Assembly (NCBI RefSeq): GCF_008831285.2
Contig: NC_045140.1
Coordinates: 23,702,131 to 23,766,130 of the forward strand
Source: Nymphaea colorata
Taxonomy: Eukaryota; Streptophyta; Magnoliopsida; Nymphaeales; Nymphaeaceae
Direction: 5' to 3'
DNA length: 64,000 bases
The position numbers and the translations under genes are program-made. The notes beneath the pieces are model-generated. The model saw only the letters and a list, made by a program, of their open reading frames with translations. It was not told the DNA's origin and ran no database searches. Positions 1 through 10,800 of the stretch are shown piece after piece (position 1 is the first letter of the stretch; each line of letters opens with the position of its first letter).

Positions 1-3000
1 GCTTTCAAAGTCAGGTCATTTTGTTCGTTGCATGGTAGATATTGCTGAAGCTGTTATGCGATGCATACTTCTGTCACAGGAGCCTATTCATCCAGTATGC
101 TCGTATTGCACTCACAGCTAACAAATGCAGTATCTTTTCTTGTTGGTTCACTGTATTACGATGGGCATTTTGTAGTTTCAAGAGTCAGTTGATGGCCCAG
201 ATGTGCATTATCTTCTGGATGACTTCCTTCCCTCTCTTGAAGTGAAGTTCAGTTACTTTTATACCTGAATGCTGAAGCACTGAAAATTTCATTTGCAGAT
301 GCTGGTCGAGTTGATAGAAATGTTTGCTGAAGCTTCTTGTGGTCTGAGCTCTGTTGGTTGCAGAAATGCATATAAGATGAAGCCCCTTCCTTATGGATTC
401 TTGATTGCAGTAATCAAGCCTTTCTCGTCGTACAGTTCTGACCTTGAAAATATACTGGCTGGTACATCTGGTGAGACCATTTGCTTGCAGAAACTGGAAG
501 GTGGTGAACCTTATGGATCTAGCCTACTCAAAGTTAAGTCAGCTGGTCAAGCAGTTCTGGCTTCCTTTTTTGTGCTATGTAAAGAGCTATTAGAACAAGA
601 AAAGGCAAAGCTCCATGGTGGTCATGTTACCACTTCAAATTCAAAAGATGGCGATGAGATATGGTGGTCAAAACTTCTTACTTCATTGCCACTTAAGTGC
701 TTGCTTGCACTCATGGAAAATAATTGGTCATCATATGAGCATATATTTCCTCGGGTATTTACCTGATTATCCTATTAGCTTCACTAATTTAGCTGTAAGT
801 GTGGTGATTTATTGTATCTTCTGTAAGTGACTGTAACCAAGCCCGTCTCTACATAATTGTGCCGCTGATTTGTAGGATAAGGTTGTTTTGTTTGAACAAC
901 ATTTAGCTGTCGGGAAATGCTAATTCATGCTTCAGATTTTATCTTGTTCTTCCTCTTTTTTTGCTTTCTGTTCTGGGAAGTTATTGGGGTGTGATGTATC
1001 AGATATCCTTTTCTCTTCAATGGTGATAGGGGTGCTTATTGTGCAGTGGGCAGGCATGGCTGTTTACCTGTTTCCAGAACGGCTGCAAGTTTTTTATCGA
1101 CCTGAGGACTTGGAAGAACTAAGGAATAACTTCACTTCTGGAGATAAAAATCTTCAGCTCTGGAAAAAATATCTTCATGTGAAGATTGATGATCATTCTG
1201 ACTCTAGCATAGCTGATTTTGGTCACGATCATGAAATTGTTCGTGCAATTTCTGAATCTGGTATAACGATTGAAACAGCTCCGAAGATCCTCAGGAATTC
1301 TTCGGAAAATTGTATGCGTGCCTTAAAATTAATTGAAGCCATCCATATAGGGAACTTGCCTCGGAAGAACGTATTCGAGTTGCAGGTGGTGGTAATGCAA
1401 GAGGTACTTTCTCTTATGCTGAAAGGTTCTTGCCCACAGATGCTGCAGGAACGATTCTGTGAATGGTGGTGCAGCCTGGAGCATATTGATGTTGAGGTCC
1501 TTTTGCCTGTTCTTTATCGCTATATATCAAGTTCAACAATGGATTCTGATGGAGGCATATGCATTGGATCTTCTAATGCCAATCTTGGATTTCCATCAAT
1601 GTCAGTTTTATATCAGGACCTTGTTGAGCAACCTCTCTCTTTTCTTGCATTCAAAAAGGAAGTATATTATACATCTCTTTTATCAGTTTGCCTTGATCTT
1701 ATGATGGAATTATTAGTTAAAAACAGAAGCATGTGCCTTTTAGCTGTTGAAGGAGAGGACGAGACGAAAAGAAAAGAGGTCTTAAAGATACTGGACACTC
1801 GGGACAGGTATTATTGTGTTTTTCATTTACTCCCATCATGCTGGTTTTGTCATTTTATGTAGCAGTAAACTACCAGTTCAAATACAGGAGTTAATTTGTG
1901 GTTTGATAGTGCTGTTTGTCAGATTTTACTGGAGAACTGGTTGGACATGATCTCTTGTGGCATCATTGCTCAAAAGGAATCTACAGTTAGGACTGGTCAG
2001 CACATATGCTTGTTCATCTCATCATTATTTTTTTCAAATCCAACAGTATTCAGGCTTGTACACTTTCAGGTGATTACAGTATCACATATCTCTATTTCAT
2101 CATATGCTAACGCGAATACTGGTGTGTTTTATGTAGTTTAACATACATATTGCATTTATAGTTTTCTTGAACAACTGAAGCACTATTTAATGAATCCACC
2201 CCCTCTCAGGTGGGCTTGTATTCACGTGAACAACCACGTAAAGATGCATATACACCGAAAAGAAAAAGGAAAAGGTTAACACATAAAATACACACTTATT
2301 GCTAGGTGTGTTCTATTCTGTTTTTTAGTTTTGTTTGCCCTTTCACCTGTCCTGATGTTATATTTATATGAAGTGCATTTAATGGTCTGTCGCATGTATA
2401 GGGCATGATCACAAATATAACACAAATGTGGGAGAAAAAAAAAAAAGAGAAGAAAAGGAGACGTGGATTGATAAAATTGAAATTGGTGTGGATTGTGTTG
2501 ATACCAGTGAAGCAATAGGAGGGGAAGATACCTTGAACCTTTTTTTTTTTTTGGGATTCCTGATTCCTCAAATTCCCCATAAAAGTTATTAATTTTGAAT
2601 ATTCCTCTCAGTAATGCATAGAGCTCTCTTCTTTTAAGATTAGTATAGCTGATTTTAGTGCCTATTTAACTTACTCTAGTAATATTTTTTTTCATGTTAG
2701 GGTTATGACAGAAGGTTGATACCCTTCATCGTTGAGGGAATAATGCTAATGATCCACTTTCTTGACTTTCTGGAAGACTTGCTTCAGTTTCAGGAGCTGC
2801 AAGATTTCACAATCGCCCTTATCTCAAACATCGCTAGAAGGCATCCCAGCCATTCTAAAAGTTTATCTGCAGCTCAAAAGGTAAACCTTTGTTGTAGTAT
2901 CACCGGATAAATTTAATATTAATTTTCAATACTATCATTTGGGTATATCTCTTATTGTAATCTTAAGAGATGCACACGAAGTGTAATACATAACCCAAGC

Positions 3001-3739
3001 TTTTCAATAGAAAACGAGTTGGATTTTCTAGTAGCTGGAGCAGGTTGGGTAGGATTGAAATGTTTGACATATTTATGATACTTATGGAAAGGAAAATCTT
3101 GAGATTGGCAAATTTAGGGTTTCACTAAGTATTCTTCCGATGGACTGTCACATTAATTAGCCTACATCAGATTCATATTACACTGCTATATGACATCATA
3201 ATTTCACCTGAGACGTGTTATTCATGATGTAACATTAAATTTATAACCATGTGTGGTTACTTTCATTGTTTGGTCTTCTATATGTTTTTGTGGATGAGCA
3301 ACTGGGAATTTCCTTGTCATTGTCATGGATGTCTTTTCTGACCTAGGAGTTTGCAAATTATTTTGTCAAGTGTGGACTGTATATTATGCTCTTGGTTTAT
3401 ATGCAATTTGAGAATTTTAGTTCTTTCATTTGCAGCTTGTGAAATGTCAATTTTTTTTGTCAACCCCCTTCTGCACTAGCTATTTTGGCATCCATATGTC
3501 GCATGGAGGATTTTCTGCTGGCTCGTTATTATAATTTGTATCACCACTTCTGGTTGTAGGGACTCATGTATTCTCCTATATGTTCTCAGGTCTTAACACA
3601 AGCTAAGTGTGTTGGCTTGGAAGAAAAATCAGGCACATCAGCAGAGACCCTAGAGCACATTGCTTTCCTCTCCCTATTGGTTTCACGTCACCCGAATAAG
3701 AAACCAGGAATTACTGGATATACGTTTGAAACAATTTAG
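1..3739 (+). CDS. 3' part of a large unrecognised helical-repeat-like protein (5' end outside window)
   Basis: Spliced exons read in one consistent frame: about 2-94, 176-241, 299-754, 1047-1807, 1910-2069, 2701-2880 and 3590-3739, each with AG before and GT after and with matching phases. The product is leucine-rich and helical, with many short amphipathic segments (for example around LLDDFLPSLE, PLKCLLALMENN and LQFQELQDFTIALISNIARR). That composition suggests HEAT/ARM-like repeats, but this is an inference and I do not recognise the family. No RING, methyltransferase or kinase motif is visible. The last exon meets TAG at 3737, yet the same frame continues to look coding up to a second TAG at 3848, so the C-terminus may be decayed or the end misread. 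The start lies upstream of the window. Confidence 0.55.
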
Positions 3740-4590
3740 TGCAGGGAAGGCATTCCAGATGCATCAAACCATGCTACAATGCAGCAGTTGGATATCTTAA
3801 GCTACATTCTACAAGAAGTTGGGTTTATTGCTTTTGGTTCAAGCTGGTAGTGCACCATCTGGAGCAGCAAATTGAAATGGCCAAGGGAAGTGAATTATGA
3901 TGATCTTTGTTTGGTAGCAAGGTCGTTTCTTATCCCATGCTCATACTGTTATTTAAAAAACTTATTACATGGAGAAACCGCACTTGGGGTGAGAAGGCTT
4001 AGGACCCACCAGGTTTGTAACAGCCCCTTAGCTGGTACCTCTCCGCACGTGCTGCTACCTTTTAGATCTCACCCTAACCATGATAGAAGAAATATTAAAA
4101 TGCCACCCTTAAAATACTAAATAAGATCTGAAAAATAGACCGGATCATGTGAAAATCCCTGTTCACCTATCTGTTTGAGTTGAGCATATAGCAGTTATGC
4201 TAACAACCCACTAATTGTTTTGAATTCCATGGACAGGTTAACGCTGCGAGATTGTGCAAATCTATCGTGCCTCTGCCTTGACTTAGCTTTCACTGGCCTA
4301 GGCAGCAAAAGGATCCTCTACTGCAGGGGATGTCGGAAATTGTCATTTTAGGTCTGCTATTTCGTCAGGAAGGTAAAGTATGTCAGGCTTCTTTAAATGA
4401 ACAAACATGATCGAGTTTTCCAGGGAACTTCTTTTCCTTTGAACCTTATTGGAGCAGCAATGGAATGCAAGCATTTTCAGGGAGATGTTCTTGGGTAAAC
4501 TTGCATGGGAAACTTGGCAGAAGACTGGTGGGACTTGGGAGTGAGCTCAGCAAGGCCCATCTGGCTCTTCGTACTGCTTTGCAGGGATAG
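3740..4590 (+). pseudogene. Possible decayed 3' coding remnant of the preceding gene
   Basis: Immediately after the TAG at 3737 the same frame runs on as CREGIPDASNHATMQQLDIL and LSYILQEVGFIAF up to TAG at 3848. Further coding-like pieces follow at about 3872-3920, after an AG at about 4236 (VNAARLCKSIVPLP then a stop), and at about 4450-4590. They need several frame changes or stops to be joined. This could be a truncated copy of a longer gene, a 3' UTR, or exons with unusual junctions. Confidence is low. Confidence 0.3.
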
Positions 4591-4599
4591 AAGGTTGAA

Positions 4600-7500
4600 G
4601 TTGTTTAGTACTTACTTTTTTTATCTCTTTCCCTAGGCATTTCCCCCCTCCTTTTCTGTTGTATGGTTTCCTCTAAAGCAGTTTCCTTCTTTGGTAATCT
4701 GTTGAATGGGATACCTAAGGATTCACTAGCCTGCTGAGGTAAATTCTTGCTTCAATTAAGAACAAAAGACTAACGCCTTTGAGAAGGAGAGAGGGAGACT
4801 ATTGGCTTTCTAAAGTCCAGTAGAACATGGAAGTACCTCGCACATTAGAAGTCTTGAGTAACCTAATTGTCAGCTGATTGAGGTTGTAGGCCCACCGTTT
4901 TATTCAGCCCGGCAGTCTCATAATATTGGCGCTCACCGTATTGTGCCCATGGTAGTCAATTATCAGTTATATATATAATTTTTATATCTGTCAGTGCGTT
5001 CATATTCATGAGGGAATTGATTCTCAAATTTGCTTTAAACAGGACATTGACGAGTGGCCGTCTAATTTCCACTGGTATGTGCATATAGCTGGTAAAATAA
5101 CGGAGAGCGAGGCGACACTTTGAAGTTCAGACTGGGTCCAAATGCTGTAGCTTCTGTACATGTATGGGGAATTGTGCTGCGAGCCTGCGAATCCATGTAA
5201 GCGAAAAATACAAATGAAAAACAAAATAAATGTTTTGGGAGAAAAAGACAGGTTCAAGTAATTGGCAAATGAAGTTACGGACATCGAAAGAGCTTTGGAA
5301 TCACAGAGGTGGGATTTTACCATTCCCTAAGTTTTGGGTGAAACGAGAGGTATTAATGTTACGAAGGCCTTTCTATTCCCCTGCCTTTGGGGTTCTGCGT
5401 TTGTGTCGCGACAGTTGAGACATCTATTTGATTTAACAACTTCTAGGACTTTTTTGAGAATCTAATAAAAAAGGCGTTTAGGTATCAATAGAAATCCATA
5501 TAGCTCTAAAAGGACAGGGTCTGTGCTTCCTCACGTAAGTCTCTCTTTTTTTATTTTTGGGTTTTAAACTTTGTGTCTAATCTTCCAATTGATTTAATGG
5601 AAATGATATATCAAATCAGCCATTATCGTGTATGGAGGTGCTTTTCAGCAATAAATAATTCAATCACATAACTAAACATTTGATTTCAAAAAAATCAAAA
5701 TTCCTGCAATATCTGTTAATAAAAAAATGCATTTGTTCTTAGTAAATAAGCGATGGGCATGCTTTTGATTAGTCTTTAAGATTTGTCTTCAATATGAGCA
5801 ACCAGTTTCTTTGGCTGTCATCGTGAAAACCAAATGCATGAATTGAGTTTTATAAGGTCTAAAAATTGATGGTGTCAAATTGATGACAAATTGAAGGCCT
5901 TAAAATCCAATCCGTGTAATGGATTTCGGTGGTTTCTTTTTAGAAACTTCTGAACATAAGTCACCCGATCTCATTCATGGAGTCAAATATAAAAATTTAT
6001 CTCCTTCGCACACACGGGCACATAGAGAAACGAAGGGCTGAGCACTTACCTGGTCCGTTGTAATTGTTGTTGGCATCATTTCGTAAAATTTTTTCCAATA
6101 CAAGCAGATGCATTTACGACGTCTTGGTCCATTTGTTGCTTGGCTTGGGACCTTCATCGTCGCACTAATGGCCATTGCTAATAATAAGGGACTTGAAAAA
6201 TTATTGTTCATCAGTTTAAGGTCGTCTAATAAATTTGACAAACTTCTTCCTTCTCATGCGGGTGGGGAATGGCCGCCCTTCTAAAAGGGTGTCCGTTTCT
6301 TTCTGTAATCCGCTGACTTCCTAAAGCCGTCCCACTTGGTCTCTGCCTTTATTTCAACCGTCAACATTGGTATGATAGGACGACGACCATGCAGCAAATA
6401 CACTTCACCTTATAGGAGGCAAATGACTTTATTGACATCCACGGTTGCCGCATCTTGAAGCTTTCATGTTTATTTATTTATTTTCATCGTGAGACTCCAC
6501 TGCCAACTTTTACAAGTACAGACACTAAGGAGAAAAATGAAGGACAAGATTACTACTTTGATTTAGAATATTTAACTTGGAAGCTTTTAGATTCCTCTCT
6601 CATCAGATGTACTTTTAAAATGAATCCATGTGTGCTTTTAAAATTAACCTTATTGCATATAGCTTACTTTTTTTTGGGTTTTCTAGATTAATTTAAATAT
6701 TTCAATGGATGGGTTTTGAACTGGTAGGGGTCAGTTTAAGAGCTTTAGTGGCGTTAATTTTTTGTGTTATATAATAAGATATTGATATGAAAGTTGAAGT
6801 ATAAATTGAGCTTTATCTTAAGAAGATGAAAGCAGGAATATGGTAAGAAGAGTGGTATTTGGCTCTCAATGTAACGGTACAATGAACTTTTTGTTCTCCA
6901 AAATTTTAAAATATTTTAAATTATAAACAATTCAAAGAAAACAATACAAGGGAATATACAATGCCATGTATTTGCAAATATGCCATATGAGTGATTAAAC
7001 AGATACCAATCTCGATATTTAACAACATTACCGTTAATACCCCCACCGACATACGTAATGGGCCATTCTGCGATCTTACCGACTTCGTGAATATCGGCGC
7101 AAGGGTCTGAATTCGGACCCATTGAATACACGAGAACCTAACTTATATGGGATTTAGTACAGCAGAGAATCCCCGTCAGTCTCGAGAGATAGCGACACAA
7201 ATGGTTCTCTTAAGCTGCTAGGTTAATTATAAAAAATAATGTTTTTTTTTTAAATTCCCGGGAAAACAATTTCGTATTTTATGTCGTGAATCGACCGAAT
7301 CTCTCACACACACTCTCTCCTCCTTGTGCACGTGCTTCTTGCGCGTGTAAGAAAGAGGAAAATTGGTACGTTAACGGGAATAGAAGTGCAGAGGGGAAAG
7401 GAAAAAAAAACTGGAAGTTGATAATTTTTTGTAGATTAAGCAACTGCACCCCTCCCCTACTTTCTCTCTTTCTCGCTCTCCAATTCTTTGATTGGTAAAG

Positions 7501-7600
7501 ACGCGCTAGAGTCCGGCCTTCTCCCTCCGTTCGGAAGAAGCGAAATCAGCCAATCTACGAGCCTGCTGCTCTTCCTCGCCTGAAGAGAAACCAGAGGAAA
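4600..7600. other. Intergenic spacer
   Basis: AT-rich sequence between the first gene and the transporter. Only short reading frames are present and none resembles a known protein. The right end (about 7,290-7,600) becomes CT- and GA-rich, as expected for the promoter and 5' leader of the next gene. Confidence 0.6.
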
Positions 7601-7613
7601 GAGAAAGAGAAAG

Positions 7614-7729
7614 ATGATGGCAATATCCTTTTCCCCAGTTGAAACTCCCAGATCTATAAATGGGATCCTCCGGAGGAGATCCTAGAAGAGAGAGAGAGAG
7701 AGAGAGAGATGGTTAGGTTGAGGATCTGA
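7614..7729 (+). promoter_or_regulatory. Two short upstream ORFs in the likely 5' leader of the transporter
   Basis: ATG at 7614 opens a 23-codon frame (MMAISFSPVETPRS...) ending at TAG 7683-7685. A second ATG at 7709, directly after the GA tract, opens a six-codon frame (MVRLRI) ending in TGA at 7727-7729. Both lie 5' of the conserved start at 7801. They matter only if transcription begins upstream of 7614, which I cannot see. Confidence 0.4.
7687..7709. repeat. (GA)n microsatellite in the transporter leader
   Basis: About eleven GA units directly precede the ATG of the second upstream ORF. GA/CT tracts are common in plant 5' leaders. Confidence 0.8.
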
Positions 7730-7800
7730 TCTCGTCACCCTTTCATCCGTGAACGAGGAAAAGCGGAAACTGCGTTAAGGATTTGTACGCAGGGAAATCG

Positions 7801-10800
7801 ATGGGTTGGAGGTATAAGGCTGGGCTGTTCCTGATTGCAACAGTCGTTTTCATCTGGGTTACTTCTGCAGAGGTTACGCAGGTATGTCTTCCCTTCTTCT
7901 TTCGTTGTTTTCTCCAAAATATCTAATTTTCCTTCGCGTCTCCTATGGGGCTTGTAAGTTGTGATTTATGTGGCCAAATTTTGTCTACCTCACGGTTTTG
8001 GCTTCAATCTGCTGCTGGTAGCAAAATTTGGTGCTGCATTTTTTCGTAATTTTAATGCAAGTTATTACATGCACTTCTTAGCTCAGCTCCCTGCTTCATG
8101 GTGGGGTTCGTTGTGATGGGTATCTGGCAATCTGCCAAAAAATTTTATAAATTTCCTTTGGTCAGTATGCTTGACCGCTGAACCTAGGATATATTGTTAA
8201 TTGCTTCACATCCCATTTCGTGTGGCTGATTAGGCAGTTTAGGCAGCCAGAATTGGAGGATGATTCGCAATTTTTTCGTGAGGAAGTAATAAAGAACTGT
8301 CATCCTTGATCCTACCTTAGGAAACCTTAGGAGTCAACTTTTCTTTTTGCTATAAATCCACGAAGTAGTAGGCGACCCGTTTGTCAAACAATTATGGTAA
8401 TCCACTCAATGTTAGAGATGTGGAGTTGAATAAGAGCGAAAATACTGATACGCATTCTATATGATTGATGATTCTCTGATTCTCAGGCCAACAGAACTAA
8501 GAGAAAAGCATATTGTCAAATCTACTTGGTCTCTCTGTCATCTGCAGAATTACATTGTATATGATTGATGATCCAATGATGCTTGGTCCAAGAAATTACT
8601 CAAAAAATGTCATGTTAGTTCTACGCGGTTTCTTTATCACCTATCAAGTTTCACGTTTTTCTTCTAAATCCACAATTTCAGTTGGACAGATGTAAAAATT
8701 GAATTTAGAAGAAAATGAAGTAGACAATTGCAGTTTCTGATTACAAACTGAATTAAGTGGTTGAAGCTTATGAGCTACCATTAGCAGCTGACTTCAAGGG
8801 AAGCTTATCTGCCCCCCACGCCCCCCTTCCAGCCCGATATCTCTATCTCTCTCTCCCCCTCCTCCCACCCCCCAAAACAGGGAGAAAATGATGCACATGA
8901 GCACATGCTTACCCTGTCTGTATCTTACTTCTGCCCTTTGAGATGCAAGCTGCCTCTGTATTATTGTGTAACCATGCAGTTTACTCACAACTAATCTTTG
9001 CAGAAAATATTTACGGACTATAAACAACCATTTGCACTTACCTATCTGGGGGCATCTCTTATGGTCATTTATCTACCCATTGCTGCAATCAAGGAGTGGA
9101 TATGTCATGCAATCAACAGGTGCTCGTCAAAGAGGAGAAACCCAGAATCTATTGATAAGTCCTCTACCGGGGTTGATTCACCTTTGAAGTATGAGATGGT
9201 TCCGACAAGCTTGGAACTGGAGTTGCCAAGTACTCTGACTAAAAAGGACAGTGAACTGGACCTTTCTGCACAAGAAGAAGGGAACCCTTTGCTCCCTAGA
9301 CAGAGGGAGGACTTGGACATGATGGGGCAAAACAAAGCACTCACAGACAGGGAAATTGCTACATATGGCTTTTACCTTGCCCCAGTCTGGTTTGTAACTG
9401 AGGTTAGTATCTCCTGGAATGGCTATGTTGCTTTATAAGCTTTTTGCATGGAATTTCTTTGCTACTCTTCTTCATGTAACATATAGGATTCAGTATGTCT
9501 CCATGGACTTTGCGTTATTCTGAAATTCCACTAGTTTGTGGAAGAGTTATGCTAGAATACATGGTTCACACTTCTGGCTACTAATGCAGAAAGTGACTGA
9601 TGCTAATATTCTGATTGCAGTATTTATCAAATGCTGCACTTGCTCGAACCAGTGTTGCAAGTACGACAGTGTTATCTTCAACTTCAGGCCTCTTCACACT
9701 TTTTTTGGTGTCTTTTTGAAACAAGACTCCATAAGTGTAGCAAAAGTTGTTGCAGTATTTGTCAGTATGGCTGGAGTTGTCATGACTACCCTTGGGAAGA
9801 CATGGGCTACTGACGAGTCACAGGCCAGTGCTGCAGGGTATGGTGCTATATTTACCTTGGCATGCTTGTTTTACCTCCAATGCAGAAGGCCTTGGAAACC
9901 TCTTTGCAATCATGGCCTATCATGTCTATGCAATGATTGCTAGTTACCTTTTCCATTTTATGCCTAAATTTATCTCTTTTTGATGTCTCTCATCCGATAG
10001 GTGTGTTTAATTTAATCTGCATCTGTTTTCAAGTGCAGAAACACAAAGCGTTCTTTAGTAGGGGATCTCTTTGGCCTTCTTTCTGCTGTGACATATGGCT
10101 TATTCACTGGTCAGATATTATCATCATCTTCTAGCATTGTAGTATGTTTCTGAAGTAGATCATTTTCAGTTGCAGCACCAAATGGTACTAATCTTTTCTT
10201 TAAATGTACATCTCAGTCCTTCTCAAGAAGTTTTCTGGAGCTGAAGGAGAAAAAATTGATGTTCAGAAGTTCTTTGGTTACATTGGCTTGTTCACACTTG
10301 TTGCACTGTGGTGGCTTGGTAAGATTTTGTTCCACCATTTGCTTTTTTCTTTCTTGCTTTTTGTAATTTTTGATGTATAACTGCTAGGGTAGCGAGGATG
10401 CAGTTGAATTCAATTTGATATCCTTGCTCAAAATACTGCAGTCCCTATGGTTGATCTAACTTGTATTCTTGCTCGTTCATAATCAGGAGTTCCTTTTGTA
10501 TAACAACCCGACCCACTCCCGGGCTCGGGCCCCTGGTTCGACGGATCCCAACCCGCCCCCTAGCGATTTCGGTTCCAATCCTAAAAAGACTAGGAACCAG
10601 GACAATCATCTCATTACAGCCTCCCTTTATAAGCCCTTGAAGATCCCTCACAATCTTCGATACGGGACTAAACATCTGGGGTGTTACAATCCACCCCCCT
10701 TAAGGCACACGCGTCCGCGCGTGTGGGACCCTAGGTCCGAGTGTTGAAACTGCTCTGATACCATTATAACAACCCGACCCACTCCCGGGCTCGGGCCCCT

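Noticed and set aside
1-3739. Identification of the first gene as a TARBP1/TRM3-like methyltransferase or a Virilizer-like protein
   Set aside because: Overall helical character prompted the idea, but no SpoU methyltransferase motif or other diagnostic segment appears in the visible part.
10752-10763. tRNA-Met-like sequence as a tRNA gene
   Set aside because: Only the 12-nt primer-binding complement is present; there is no cloverleaf. The same holds for 16471-16482.
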